Below, in pieces: positions 1 through 9,598 of a DNA stretch of 64,000 bases. The stretch covers positions 186,001 to 250,000 of the forward strand of contig NZ_FXBS01000005.1 in assembly GCF_900178005.1 (NCBI RefSeq), written 5' to 3'. Each line of letters begins with the position of its first letter. Position 1 is the first letter of the stretch. A program made the position numbers and the translations under genes. The notes beneath the pieces are model-generated. The model was given only the letters and a program-made list of their open reading frames with translations. It was not told where the DNA came from and did no database searches. This DNA is from Tuberibacillus sp. Marseille-P3662. Lineage in GTDB: Bacteria; Bacillota; Bacilli; Bacillales; Sporolactobacillaceae.

Positions 1-663
1 GGTGGAAAAGATCCAGGCACTCATGGTTTCGGAGCAAAAGAGAAGGACTGGACGTTAGATGTTTCGCTTTATCAATACCACCGTTTTAAGGAACTTGGCG
101 TTTCCGTATCACTTACGCGAGATCATGATATCACATTAGATTCATCGGAACGCTCTAATATTGTCAAAAACAGTGGCGCTGATTTCTGTATCAGTAACCA
201 CTTCAACGCTGGTGGTGGTAGCGGCTGTGAAACGATCCATTCGATATTTACGAATGCCAAACTTGCCGAAAAGCTGGGTCACGGCATTGCGGATGTTGGT
301 GGTATGTCATACCGCAGGACTTATAGTCGAAGAGATCAGAACGGTCTCGATTACTACTACATGCACCGGCTAACTGGAAGAGTTCGAACGATCATTGTTG
401 AATACGGCTTTATCGATAATGAACATGATTATAACCTGTTAAATACATCAAAAGAACGGCAAATCTTTGCGGAAGCTGTAGTCCGTGCAATGTGCAATTG
501 GATCGGAGCCGACTACCGAAAGCCCGAGCATGTAAAACAGTCCGTAGATATGAGCGGCACGTTTTATAGAGTGCAAGTGGGTGCCTTTAAGAAACGACAG
601 AATGCGGATGAACTCAAAGATGAGTTACAGCATAAAGGTTACCAGGCGATTGTGAAGGGTTAA
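1..663 (+). CDS. N-acetylmuramoyl-L-alanine amidase with C-terminal SPOR-like domain (5' end outside window)
   Basis: The reading frame is open from base 1 to the TAA at 661-663, so the N-terminus is missing. The visible part begins at GGKDPGTHG, the end of the zinc-binding first motif of the Amidase_3 family. The second conserved block is ISNHFNAGG (zinc His), and the catalytic Glu lies in VEYGFIDN. The last 40 residues (FYRVQVGAFKKRQNADEL) look like a SPOR domain, which binds denuded glycan strands. The family cleaves the bond between N-acetylmuramic acid and L-alanine in peptidoglycan. Many Bacillales relatives are phage- or sporulation-associated lysins, and the sequence does not tell which applies here. 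A terminator follows directly. Confidence 0.88.
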   Translation, partial: GGKDPGTHGFGAKEKDWTLDVSLYQYHRFKELGVSVSLTRDHDITLDSSERSNIVKNSGADFCISNHFNAGGGSGCETIHSIFTNAKLAEKLGHGIADVGGMSYRRTYSRRDQNGLDYYYMHRLTGRVRTIIVEYGFIDNEHDYNLLNTSKERQIFAEAVVRAMCNWIGADYRKPEHVKQSVDMSGTFYRVQVGAFKKRQNADELKDELQHKGYQAIVKG

Positions 664-685
664 GGGAATATAAGGAGACGGGTGG

Positions 686-716
686 AGGCATCTCTTGGTT
701 GAGATGTCTTTTTTTA
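686..716 (+). terminator. Rho-independent terminator after the amidase
   Basis: A 9-bp stem (686-694 with 701-709, one wobble) is followed by a run of seven T. It lies 23 bases after the amidase stop. Confidence 0.8.
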
Positions 717-861
717 CTTTAACTGATTTAATTCCTTTTCTATCTCAACATCCAGTTGACTTAAAAGGTTATTGTACTAATTTCATATTTTAAATCAGTC
801 ATCCCTTTTGACTTCATAGTATACCCTGAGCTGCATCAGCAGGATGATGCAGCTTACATCA

Positions 862-1383
862 TTATTGATTTTTAAATGCATCCCGGACGCATTGTCTGAT
901 ATCACGAAAATCTTGACTTGGTTTGTGCGTGCCATGGGTGCGCCAGTTTTTGATAAGCGTATCAATCGCTGCTGGTTGATTTAGTTGTTCATGCAAACGA
1001 TCTTGATTTGGGTTAGCTTTCGATTTTCGATGGTCTGTTGATACCATCTGAAGGTCATTCATATGTTCCAGCCAGTACAAGACCGCGGCGACGATGTGTT
1101 TGCATACTCTGGCATCGTCAGGGCAATCACAGCCGAACATGACGTTGTTGACGACATAATCTGGGGTTGTCGTTAGCCGCAGCATGACTTGATAGGTGTA
1201 GGCGCGGCTGCCTTGAACAGCAGCCATGGCCTCCCGCCCATAATCATTAAGATGAAAGGATTCAACACTACCGCTTTTGTATAAGCGTCTTCCGCGGGTT
1301 AAACGGCTATCATCAGCTAAATCCAAACAATCATTTTCAAGACGTTCTTTGACCCCTCTAAGTCTTATCGATCCACGATTCAT
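862..1383 (-). CDS. SWIM zinc-finger protein (YwqB-like)
   Basis: A 173-residue protein with a SWIM zinc-finger signature at about residues 85-96: CDC, six residues, then CKH (CxCx6CxH). SWIM fingers bind DNA or protein and often accompany SNF2 helicases. The ATG at 1381-1383 shares one base with the stop codon of the helicase upstream (TAATG), so the pair is translationally coupled. The same pairing occurs as ywqA/ywqB in Bacillus subtilis. The biochemical role is unknown; a cofactor role in helicase-driven DNA repair or remodelling is inferred from the coupling. Confidence 0.82.
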   Translation of the reverse strand: MNRGSIRLRGVKERLENDCLDLADDSRLTRGRRLYKSGSVESFHLNDYGREAMAAVQGSRAYTYQVMLRLTTTPDYVVNNVMFGCDCPDDARVCKHIVAAVLYWLEHMNDLQMVSTDHRKSKANPNQDRLHEQLNQPAAIDTLIKNWRTHGTHKPSQDFRDIRQCVRDAFKNQ

Positions 1384-4300
1384 TAAAGATCAACCTTTTC
1401 TCGTAATTGAACCAGTTCGTAAATTTCCTGGTCGTTCATTTCTGTTAACCACTGATCCCCTTGACCAAGGATATTTTCTGTTAATGCCTTTTTGCTATCA
1501 ATAAGCTCGTCAATTCGCTTCTCTAGTGTGCCTTCACAGATTAATTTATAGACTTCGACATTTTTGTATTGGCCGATCCGGTACGAGCGGTCGGTTGCTT
1601 GTTCTTCAACCGCCGGATTCCACCAACGATCAAAGTGGATGACGTGATTCGCTTCGGTTAAATTTAAACCTAGTCCACCAGCCCTTAATGATAAAATCAG
1701 GACTTTTTTCTGTGTACTTGGGTCTTGAAAATGATCAACGACGGTCTGACGTTTTTTTGCATTAAGCTGTCCATGGAAAAACGCGACCTGAGCATCCGGA
1801 TATTGATGTTCGATTGTGCTTTGAATCATATGGCCCATGCGAACGTACTGCGTGAACACAAGGACATTTTCATCTTCGGCCATTAAAGGATCTAGAATGT
1901 TAAAAAAGGCGGACAACTTGCCGGATGATATGAGATCAGGTTGGGCGTCTGTCTGTACCAAGGCTGGGTGATTGCAAATTTGTTTCAGCCGATTTAAGGA
2001 AGTTAATATTAGACCGCGCCGTTTCATGCCTGCTGTTTCTTCAATTTGTTCCATAAGATTTTCAACGGTTTTTTGATAAAGGGACGCTTGCTGTGGTGCG
2101 AGATGACACGTCATTTTGTGTTCACCTTTATCAGGCAAGTCTTTGATAATCCGCCGATCTGTTTTCTTCCGCCGTAAAATAAATGGATGAATTAATTTCT
2201 GCAACACGGTTGTTTTCACATCATTTTGATGTTTTTCGATTGGCGTAATAAATTGCTCACGAAAATCGGTTAGCGAGCCAAAATAACCAGGATTGAGAAA
2301 CTGCATAATCGACCAAAGCTCTTCAAGTTTATTCTCAATGGGTGTACCTGTTAAGGCTAGACGGTGTTTGCCTTCAAGCTGCCGGATCGCTTGAGTTTTT
2401 TTCGCTGATGGATTCTTGATCGTCTGCGCTTCATCAATGATAATGTTGTTCCAACCCATGGCCTTGAACGTAGCGATGTCTTTGGCTATCAACGAGTAAC
2501 TCGTCAGAATCACATTGTACTGCGGTCCTTCCTTTGCAAATGAGTCCGGCCCCATACGCTCTGGTCCGTGATGAATACTGACGCTTAGAGATGGCGCAAA
2601 TGTGTGTAACTCATTGGCCCAGTTACGGATTAGCGACGTCGGACAAATAATTAATGCGGGCTCTCCGCGTTTGATTGTTTTCAACAAGTACGTAATGGTT
2701 TGAATCGTTTTTCCGAGCCCCATATCATCAGCAAGGCAGCCGCCAATCTTTTTATCATATAAATGAACCAGCCATTGATAACCTTTCTTCTGGTAAGGTC
2801 GTAGATCACCGTAAAAGTTCCGGGGTTTCTGATACGTTTTACCTTTAAGTTCCGTTAGTGATTGTAAGTAATCATTCATTTTTTCCGGTGTGTGGATATT
2901 GAATTGAACATCTGTGTCATCACCTTGCAAAGATGTTGCTCTTAACGCATCCCACCCGGTTGTCTGGGATTGTTTTCCCTCAACTTGTTTGAGCGTTTCA
3001 TAGGCCTTTTGAACCGCTTCTAAGGGGAGTTCAATCCATTCATCCCCTGACTTGATGATCTGTTGCTGTCGTTCCATCAATTGTTGAAACTCATCATAGG
3101 ACATGTCCGCATCCCCTAACGAGATGCGCCAGTCAAAATCGACAATGGTCGACAAATCAAAATGGGATACGTCCGTATCAATATTTAAGTCAAGTTGAAC
3201 CGGTTGCTTAAGTTTACTTAATTTCATCCATGACGGGAACTTAAGTTGAATGCCCGCTTGAGCCAGATCGTCTTTATCCGCGTTTAACCGGAGCACACGA
3301 TCCGTTGAAAAGAAGCACAATGATTTAAACTGGGAGAGCTCCATATATAAGGATGGATGACGGTCTTTTATTGGCTGGATAGCATTCATGAACCATATCG
3401 AATGATCGGGATGGTTGCTAAGAAACGTATCTAAATCATAGGTGCCGCTTTCGCCATCTTGAGTCCCAGTCACTTTAACATCTAATGCCCACTCAGTATG
3501 TCCGGAAAACGGTTCCTGATCATCATCGGGTTCTAGACGCCATTCTATAACTTCTGGTTGAATGACTGCTTCAAAGTGCTTTTCTTTAAACGTTTTCAAA
3601 TGTTTTAAAGCTTGAAGGTTGGCTCCTGTTAAAAAGCTCTTGCTGTGTTCATTAACGGTGGCTTCTAGCCTAGCCAACGACGATTGATCATCTTTTGTGT
3701 CAGTGGTAGCCAAAGTTTGGTCGTCCGTTGACATTAATGCATTTAACCATCGCGAATACGCATCTTGCTGGTTTTGGCCCTGCATGGGGTTGGACGTGCC
3801 TAATGATTGGTTGATCAGTTGATGCGCAAATGTGTCAATCACGAGATAGAGCCACTGGTTGAGTGTTAACGGTTCTAGGAGTGCGGGTGTTAATACTTGT
3901 TGCGGCATACCTTTAAGCCACTCCTGCTGAACACGGCTTTCTGTTAAGATGCGATGGTCCAGTAACCAATGACTGAAATAATGAAGGTGATGATCTGGAC
4001 CAAAGTGGGTGATCATCGGAAAAAAGTGTCCCTCTGCCAACATCGGTTGAATGCTATGAAGCATGTTGTCAAAATAGTTGAAGGATTCGCCATACCTAAA
4101 TTGCCTTGTCAAACTGTCATGAAACCAATGGTTGGTTAACAATCGCTGAATTGCTGTCATGGACAAACATAAGCCGGTAATGTGATCTGAACGTTCATCC
4201 GAACGAATCGTCAAGGTCGTTTGATTAGGCTGTTCATTATCAAAAACCTCCCGCCATTCCGGACGATCAAGCAAGTGAAAATATAAGTTATTATTTTTCT

Positions 4301-4394
4301 GAGGTCTAGGTTTGCCGCGCCCGTCGGTTAGCCAAACAAAACATTTACCGTCACCCGGCAATTGCGGTACAAAGGTCATCTCTAAGCGGTCCAT
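1383..4394 (-). CDS. SNF2-family DEAD/DEAH-box helicase (YwqA-like)
   Basis: A protein of 1003 residues if the ATG at 4392-4394 is used. That start has AAGGTG eight bases upstream; an ATG 42 bases further upstream in frame lacks such a site. The C-terminal half is a full SNF2 motor: Walker A in DDMGLGKT near residue 556, motif II IIIDEAQ near 653, motif III-like LALTGTPIEN, and a helicase C domain ending in the motif VI segment ATDRSYRIGQ. The N-terminal ~500 residues are a helicase-associated region without clear motifs. SNF2 proteins are ATP-driven DNA translocases; the bacterial members' substrates are mostly unknown. It is the first gene of a two-gene operon with the SWIM protein. Confidence 0.92.
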   Translation of the reverse strand: MDRLEMTFVPQLPGDGKCFVWLTDGRGKPRPQKNNNLYFHLLDRPEWREVFDNEQPNQTTLTIRSDERSDHITGLCLSMTAIQRLLTNHWFHDSLTRQFRYGESFNYFDNMLHSIQPMLAEGHFFPMITHFGPDHHLHYFSHWLLDHRILTESRVQQEWLKGMPQQVLTPALLEPLTLNQWLYLVIDTFAHQLINQSLGTSNPMQGQNQQDAYSRWLNALMSTDDQTLATTDTKDDQSSLARLEATVNEHSKSFLTGANLQALKHLKTFKEKHFEAVIQPEVIEWRLEPDDDQEPFSGHTEWALDVKVTGTQDGESGTYDLDTFLSNHPDHSIWFMNAIQPIKDRHPSLYMELSQFKSLCFFSTDRVLRLNADKDDLAQAGIQLKFPSWMKLSKLKQPVQLDLNIDTDVSHFDLSTIVDFDWRISLGDADMSYDEFQQLMERQQQIIKSGDEWIELPLEAVQKAYETLKQVEGKQSQTTGWDALRATSLQGDDTDVQFNIHTPEKMNDYLQSLTELKGKTYQKPRNFYGDLRPYQKKGYQWLVHLYDKKIGGCLADDMGLGKTIQTITYLLKTIKRGEPALIICPTSLIRNWANELHTFAPSLSVSIHHGPERMGPDSFAKEGPQYNVILTSYSLIAKDIATFKAMGWNNIIIDEAQTIKNPSAKKTQAIRQLEGKHRLALTGTPIENKLEELWSIMQFLNPGYFGSLTDFREQFITPIEKHQNDVKTTVLQKLIHPFILRRKKTDRRIIKDLPDKGEHKMTCHLAPQQASLYQKTVENLMEQIEETAGMKRRGLILTSLNRLKQICNHPALVQTDAQPDLISSGKLSAFFNILDPLMAEDENVLVFTQYVRMGHMIQSTIEHQYPDAQVAFFHGQLNAKKRQTVVDHFQDPSTQKKVLILSLRAGGLGLNLTEANHVIHFDRWWNPAVEEQATDRSYRIGQYKNVEVYKLICEGTLEKRIDELIDSKKALTENILGQGDQWLTEMNDQEIYELVQLREKVDL

Positions 4395-4548
4395 AATTCC
4401 ACACCTTAACGGAAAATTCTTGTTACAATATAACATGAATCATAAGGATGTGTCTTATTAAAAATAGTGGTTGTTCAATAGGTATTCTGTTCTTTAATAT
4501 TTCTGTTCTATAGATCGTGAAAATCAGGGACGTTAGAGGGATTGACGC

Positions 4549-4578
4549 TTTACTTTCCGTCGCTATTTTCAGTATAAT
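4549..4578 (+). promoter_or_regulatory. Putative sigma-A promoter for the ABC exporter operon
   Basis: TTTACT (4549-4554) and TATAAT (4573-4578) are 18 bases apart. The predicted transcript would start near 4585 and have a leader of about 115 bases before the ABC gene. Confidence 0.5.
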
Positions 4579-4633
4579 ATCAACGTTAGCAATTTTACTG
4601 ATATTAAAATTCAAAAATAGAAACAGCTGGGTC

Positions 4634-4665
4634 ATGCCATGGGTTGGGTTTGATGTCCATGGTAT
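4634..4665 (+). promoter_or_regulatory. Leader hairpin before the ABC exporter operon
   Basis: Two 9-base arms, each containing CCATGG (4634-4642 and 4657-4665), pair with one G-U and a 14-base loop. It lies between the likely promoter and the exporter start. A related exporter operon, bmrCD of B. subtilis, is controlled by leader attenuation, so this may be a regulatory hairpin. No strong T-run follows, so a true terminator is not shown. Confidence 0.35.
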
Positions 4666-4702
4666 TTTCCTATGTCTTTATAGGCAGTTTGGGGGTATGG
4701 GT

Positions 4703-6454
4703 ATGAAAATTTTTGCGGATCTTGTGTGGTATTTTAAAGAAAAAAAGTGGATGTATCTATGTGGGGCTGTTCTCTTGATGTGCTCAAGTTTCATGTCCAT
4801 GGTTCCGCCTTATATTGTTGGCGTCATTGTCGATGACATTAGACTTGATACATTAACTGGGACAAATCTCATGATGTGGCTCGTGATTTTACTTGGATCA
4901 GGGCTAGCAGCTTATGGATTTGGCTATGGGTGGCGTTTGCTGATTTTTGGTTCGGCCATCAACTTAGCACAGCAATTACGTGATCGTCTTTATCAACATT
5001 TTACTAACATGTCATCGAAATTCTTTGGCAGGCGTCGGATCGGCGACTTAATGGCGCATTCCACGAATGATGTTAAGGCTGTCCAAGAAGCAGCAGGTGA
5101 GGGCATCTTAATGTTGGTCGACTCAATTACGATGGGAGCTATGGTCATTGTCACGATGGCCGTTGTGATTGATTGGCGTTTGGCTATCATTGCGCTGATT
5201 CCGATGCCGTTTATGGCCTGGGCAATCAGTCATTATGGTTCGCTACTTCATAAGCATTTTCATAAAGCGCAGGAAGCCTTTGCTGACTTAAATGATAAAG
5301 TTCAGGAGAATGTCTCAGGTGTTCGCGTCATTAAAGCGTTTGGTGAGGAACAAGCGGAACAGCATTCATTTCGGGAGCAATCGGAAGATGTGGTTAATAA
5401 AAATATTTCCGTAGCCAAGGTGGATGCTCTCTTTGATCCAACGATCACATTGATTGTGGGTTTATCTTATTTTTTGACCCTCGTTTTCGGAGCGGTCTTT
5501 GTGGTTCATCAAACGATGACAATTGGTGAATTGACGAGTTTTACACTCTATTTAGGACAGTTGGTCTGGCCGATGCTGGCCTTTGGCCTTCTGTTCAACA
5601 TCGTTGAGCGTGGCCGGGCCTCTTATGACCGGATTCATCATCTTCTACAAGTTAAACCCGATATTGTTGACCGCGATAACGCCTTGGATCAAGTCCCGAG
5701 TGGTCACATCTCTTATGATATACGGGGATTTCATTATGATGCGGATATGCCTGCAGCATTAAGCGACATCCATTTTGCTTTGGCCCAAGGCCAAACGTTA
5801 GGGATTGTTGGCAGAACAGGTAGTGGAAAATCGACACTGCTTAAGTTGCTGCTGCGTGAAGATGATGGAATAGACGGCGATATTAAAATTGGAGGAACAT
5901 CCATTTATGATTATAAGGTGGACAGACTTCGAGAAGCGATCGGCTATGTGCCGCAAGATCATTTCCTATTTTCGGCAACGGTTGGTGAAAATATCGCATT
6001 TGCACATCCTGATGCAACGAGGGATGAAATTATAAGAGCAGCAAACATCGCTCATATTCACGAGGATATCATGAATTTTGCTGATGGCTACGAAACGGTT
6101 GTCGGGGAACGGGGTGTCACGATGTCGGGAGGTCAAAAGCAACGGATATCCATTGCTCGAGCCTTGCTCGTCAATCCAGAAATCCTTGTTTTGGATGACG
6201 CCCTGTCAGCGGTTGATGCACGTACTGAGGAAGGGATTTTAGCCTCATTAAAGAGTCATAGACAAAATAAAACAACGTTGATCTCAGCTCACCGTCTTAG
6301 TGCCATTCAACACGCTGATCTCATCATTGTTCTTGATGATGGGCGTATCATTGAGCGCGGTACGCATGAAAGCTTGATGACCGATGACCGTTGGTACGCA
6401 ACGATGTACCGCCGACAACAACTAGAATCCTTTGTAGCCAGAGGAGGAATGTAA
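4703..6454 (+). CDS. ABC exporter, half-transporter A of a heterodimer (BmrC/YknU type)
   Basis: A half-transporter of 583 residues with an N-terminal six-helix membrane domain and a C-terminal ATPase domain. Walker A is GRTGSGKST (about residue 370) and the signature is the canonical MSGGQ (about 474). Walker B is LVLDDA, with Asp in place of the catalytic Glu. This is the hallmark of the subunit carrying the degenerate ATP site in heterodimeric exporters. The ATG at 4703 was chosen because GGGGG lies seven bases upstream; an in-frame GTG at 4517 would add about 62 residues but has no ribosome binding site and lies upstream of the putative promoter. The partner gene starts two bases after the stop. 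The substrate is unknown; drugs or lipids are usual for the family. Confidence 0.9.
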   Translation: MKIFADLVWYFKEKKWMYLCGAVLLMCSSFMSMVPPYIVGVIVDDIRLDTLTGTNLMMWLVILLGSGLAAYGFGYGWRLLIFGSAINLAQQLRDRLYQHFTNMSSKFFGRRRIGDLMAHSTNDVKAVQEAAGEGILMLVDSITMGAMVIVTMAVVIDWRLAIIALIPMPFMAWAISHYGSLLHKHFHKAQEAFADLNDKVQENVSGVRVIKAFGEEQAEQHSFREQSEDVVNKNISVAKVDALFDPTITLIVGLSYFLTLVFGAVFVVHQTMTIGELTSFTLYLGQLVWPMLAFGLLFNIVERGRASYDRIHHLLQVKPDIVDRDNALDQVPSGHISYDIRGFHYDADMPAALSDIHFALAQGQTLGIVGRTGSGKSTLLKLLLREDDGIDGDIKIGGTSIYDYKVDRLREAIGYVPQDHFLFSATVGENIAFAHPDATRDEIIRAANIAHIHEDIMNFADGYETVVGERGVTMSGGQKQRISIARALLVNPEILVLDDALSAVDARTEEGILASLKSHRQNKTTLISAHRLSAIQHADLIIVLDDGRIIERGTHESLMTDDRWYATMYRRQQLESFVARGGM

Positions 6455-6455
6455 A

Positions 6456-8246
6456 GTGTCTCAATTTTATACGACTGAAAAGCTATCGAAGGATAACGTG
6501 CTCCGCCGCTTGCTAGGTTATGCTAAGCCGCACAAGAAAACGTTAGTGGGAGCATTTATTCTTTTAATATTGGCTACTGCTGCCGACGTACTCGGTCCGA
6601 TTCTTGCTAAAGTATTTATCGATAGCTATTTAACACCGCGTGATTTTGACTGGGGAGCTTTAGCGGGTCTAGGCATAGCTTTTGTTTTACTCTATGTTGG
6701 TTCATCTGTTTGTAATTATTTCCAATTAATAACTTTTCAGAAAGTCGCACTAAGAATCGTGCAACAGCTTCGTGTGGATGTGTTTAATCAAGTTCAACGG
6801 CTGGGATTGGCCTTTTTTGATAAGACCCCTGGTGGCAGTTTGATCTCGCGGATGACAAACGATACCGAGGAGATTAAGGAATTTTTCGTGACTGTGCTGT
6901 CAACGATCTTGCAAAGCTCTGTATTCATGATTGGGATATTCATCGGGATGTTTGCATTGAATGTGAGGGTCGCTCTTTTTTGCTTGATCATTCTTCCAAT
7001 CTTATTTGTTTTAATGTATCTCTATCGGCGACTCAGTTCCGCCGTATTTCGGCTAGCCAGGGGAAAGTTAAGCGAACTCAACGCAAGATTAAATGAATCG
7101 CTTCAAGGCATGAACATGATTCAAGCGATGCGCCAAGAAAAGCGACTGCGCAAGGAATTTGCGGCAATTAATTTGGAACATAGAAATGCCGAACGTAAAA
7201 ATATTAGTTTAAATAGCTTACTGCTGCGACCGGCTGTCCAAATGATTTACGTGATTGGACTTGTGGTTGTTCTCAGTTATTTTGGTGTCCAATCGTTTGA
7301 TGCCGCTGTTTCAGTTGGTGTCATTTACGCGTTTGCGAACTACTTGGATCGTTTCTTTGAGCCGGTAAATGATTTAATGCAACAATTGAAACATTTTCAG
7401 CAAGCGACCGTGTCAGCTGAACGTGTCTTTGGCCTTTTAGATGAGACAACGGTGGCCCCAGTTAAGTCTGGATTGAAGGAGGAACAACCGGCTATCAGTG
7501 ACGGGAAAATTGAATTTAACAATGTGACGTTTTCCTATGACGGCAAGACCAATGTGCTTAAGAACATTACATTTGCTGCAAATCCTGGTGAGACCGTTGC
7601 GCTTGTTGGACATACCGGCAGCGGAAAAAGCTCGATTACAAATTTATTAATGCGCTTTTATCCGATAGAAAAGGGTGACATCACGATTGATGGTACGTCG
7701 CTAATGGCCTATGATGACAGTGAATTGCGCCGGAAAGTCGGTCTGGTGTTGCAGGATCCATTTGTATTCTCAGGAGATGTCGCTTCCAATGTGAGATTAA
7801 GCCGCCAAGATATCTCTGATGAGGACGTGGCAGCGGCCGCAAGATTTGTTCAAGCTGATGATTTTATACAAAAATTGCCGAACACTTATGATGAGCCCAT
7901 CCCGGAACGGGGATCGATGTTTTCGAGCGGTGAACGTCAACTATTGTCCTTTGCTAGAACTATGGCGATTGATCCTAAAATTCTCGTTCTGGATGAAGCA
8001 ACGGCCAACGTTGATACCGAAACGGAAGAAGCCATTCAAACGGCTTTGTCAAAAATGCGCAAAGGCCGGACAACGATTGCGATTGCTCATAGGTTATCGA
8101 CCATCCAAGACGCTGATAAAATCCTAGTCTTACACAACGGCGAAATTGTCGAAAGCGGCAACCATCAGGATTTATTGGCGCAAGAAGGCCTGTACCATAA
8201 GATGTATCTCCTGCAGCAAGGGGAAAGTGACCCTTCGGTTGTATGA
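6456..8246 (+). CDS. ABC exporter, half-transporter B of a heterodimer (BmrD/YknV type)
   Basis: A 596-residue half-transporter: a six-helix membrane domain, then an ATPase domain with Walker A GHTGSGKSS (about residue 385), Walker B LVLDEA with the catalytic Glu (about 510), and the H-loop IAIAHRLS. Its signature motif is degenerate (FSSGER instead of LSGGQ). Together with the canonical signature and Asp-type Walker B of the preceding subunit, this gives one competent and one degenerate ATP site, as in BmrCD. GTG start with a perfect GAGGAGG six to seven bases upstream. The two genes form an operon and should form one membrane complex. Confidence 0.91.
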   Translation: MSQFYTTEKLSKDNVLRRLLGYAKPHKKTLVGAFILLILATAADVLGPILAKVFIDSYLTPRDFDWGALAGLGIAFVLLYVGSSVCNYFQLITFQKVALRIVQQLRVDVFNQVQRLGLAFFDKTPGGSLISRMTNDTEEIKEFFVTVLSTILQSSVFMIGIFIGMFALNVRVALFCLIILPILFVLMYLYRRLSSAVFRLARGKLSELNARLNESLQGMNMIQAMRQEKRLRKEFAAINLEHRNAERKNISLNSLLLRPAVQMIYVIGLVVVLSYFGVQSFDAAVSVGVIYAFANYLDRFFEPVNDLMQQLKHFQQATVSAERVFGLLDETTVAPVKSGLKEEQPAISDGKIEFNNVTFSYDGKTNVLKNITFAANPGETVALVGHTGSGKSSITNLLMRFYPIEKGDITIDGTSLMAYDDSELRRKVGLVLQDPFVFSGDVASNVRLSRQDISDEDVAAAARFVQADDFIQKLPNTYDEPIPERGSMFSSGERQLLSFARTMAIDPKILVLDEATANVDTETEEAIQTALSKMRKGRTTIAIAHRLSTIQDADKILVLHNGEIVESGNHQDLLAQEGLYHKMYLLQQGESDPSVV

Positions 8247-8254
8247 TTAATTTG

Positions 8255-8315
8255 AGGCATCGCTTCGTCAAAATACTTCGCTTGCTGCGGGCACGGCCTC
8301 AGCTAAAACTTGCTT
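8255..8315. repeat. Fragment of a GC-rich intergenic repeat, inverted relative to the copy at 10.5 kb
   Basis: The reverse complement of this stretch matches about 10613-10663 closely; both share a GCCCGC.GCAAGCGAAG core followed by ATTTTGA.GAAGC. The rest of 8247-8487 shows no gene. Confidence 0.5.
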
Positions 8316-8487
8316 TCATATAGTATCCTGTTTTAGATTTGTCCCAGCATCTCAGAAAGAAGTTTATAAATTCAGAATTATGCCGCGTTGTAAAGGTCAG
8401 ATTCATACAAAGTTTACTTCGAGCACATTCCAAGCGTAATATCATTTTAGGCGCATATAATGATAGGTGAGAAAGGGTGATCAGGCT

Positions 8488-9495
8488 ATGGTAAAACTGA
8501 GTGTGCTCGATCAATCACCGATACCTAAAGACAAAACCGCCGCACAGGCATTGGCGGATACCGCGCGTTTAGCACAGGAAACTGAGACATTAGGTTTCCA
8601 CCGCTTTTGGGTTTCTGAACATCACTTCACGTCAAGTTTAGCAGGATCAAGCCCAGAGGTGCTAATCAGTCATTTGGGTGCCAAAACATCGCGACTGCGT
8701 ATTGGTTCCGGTGGTGTCATGCTGCCGCATTATAGTGCCTATAAAGTTGCCGAAAATTTCAAGGTTTTAGAGGGACTATACCCTAATCGCATTGACTTAG
8801 GGCTTGGCCGTGCACCAGGCGGGATGCCACTTGCGACACAAGCATTACAAGAAGGAAAAATGACAAACATCGATCAATATCCTGGACAGCTTGATGATTT
8901 GATGACGTATACGTACGACCTTGCAGATGACAATCACCGCTTTCGAGGGCTGAAGGCCACACCACAGCTAGAAACAACGCCCGAGATGTGGCTCTTAGGT
9001 TCCAGTGGGGGCAGCGCCATGTTAGCCGCCCAGCGCGGAGCTGGATACGCGTTTGCTCAATTCATTAACGGTGAAGGCGGCGCCGAAATTGTCCGCTGGT
9101 ATCAGAATCGTTTTCAGCCATCCATCATTAATGACCAACCGCAGACGCTGGTGGCCATCTTTGCCATCTGTGGTGAAACGGAGGATGAAGCCGAGCGACT
9201 GGCTTCAGCGCTTGATTTGTCTCTGTTACTGATAGAAAAAGGTGAAAGAAAGAAAGCTCCTTCAGTCGAAGATGCGATGAACTATCCATATTCACCTTAT
9301 GACCGCTACCGCATTCAGGAAAACCGGAAGCGGATGATTGTCGGTACAAAGGATAAGGTTAAAGAGCAAATGACAGCGTTAAGCCAACTCTACAATACGG
9401 ATGAATTGATGCTCGTGTCGCTTATCCCGGATATTGAAGCTAAGATCAATTCTTATCGTCTCATTGCGGAAGCCTTTGCATCGGAAATGGAATAA
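8488..9495 (+). CDS. Luciferase-like (LLM class) flavin-dependent oxidoreductase
   Basis: A 335-residue protein starting MVKLSVLDQSPI, with the family's early FHRFWVSEHH segment and the RIGSGGVMLPHYSAYKVAE and GRAPGG blocks of the bacterial luciferase-like TIM-barrel family. It resembles the YvbT/YwcH group of Bacillus alkanal-monooxygenase-like proteins of about 335 residues. FMN-dependent oxidation of an unknown substrate is expected in the cytoplasm. The ATG at 8488 is chosen because AAAGGGTGA lies about seven bases upstream; a GTG at 8467 would overlap this site. It stands alone and ends at its own terminator. Confidence 0.88.
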   Translation: MVKLSVLDQSPIPKDKTAAQALADTARLAQETETLGFHRFWVSEHHFTSSLAGSSPEVLISHLGAKTSRLRIGSGGVMLPHYSAYKVAENFKVLEGLYPNRIDLGLGRAPGGMPLATQALQEGKMTNIDQYPGQLDDLMTYTYDLADDNHRFRGLKATPQLETTPEMWLLGSSGGSAMLAAQRGAGYAFAQFINGEGGAEIVRWYQNRFQPSIINDQPQTLVAIFAICGETEDEAERLASALDLSLLLIEKGERKKAPSVEDAMNYPYSPYDRYRIQENRKRMIVGTKDKVKEQMTALSQLYNTDELMLVSLIPDIEAKINSYRLIAEAFASEME

Positions 9496-9505
9496 TATAT
9501 GATAA

Positions 9506-9532
9506 AGAGAGCAGGCTGCGGCTTGCTCTTTT
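9506..9532 (+). terminator. Terminator after the LLM oxidoreductase
   Basis: A nine-base stem (9508-9516 with 9521-9529, one G-U), a four-base loop and a short T-run. Confidence 0.7.
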
Positions 9533-9598
9533 GTTGCAAAAACCAATACATATCTATAAACGATCAACTAAAAAGACAATATACAGGAGCCTGGTGAC

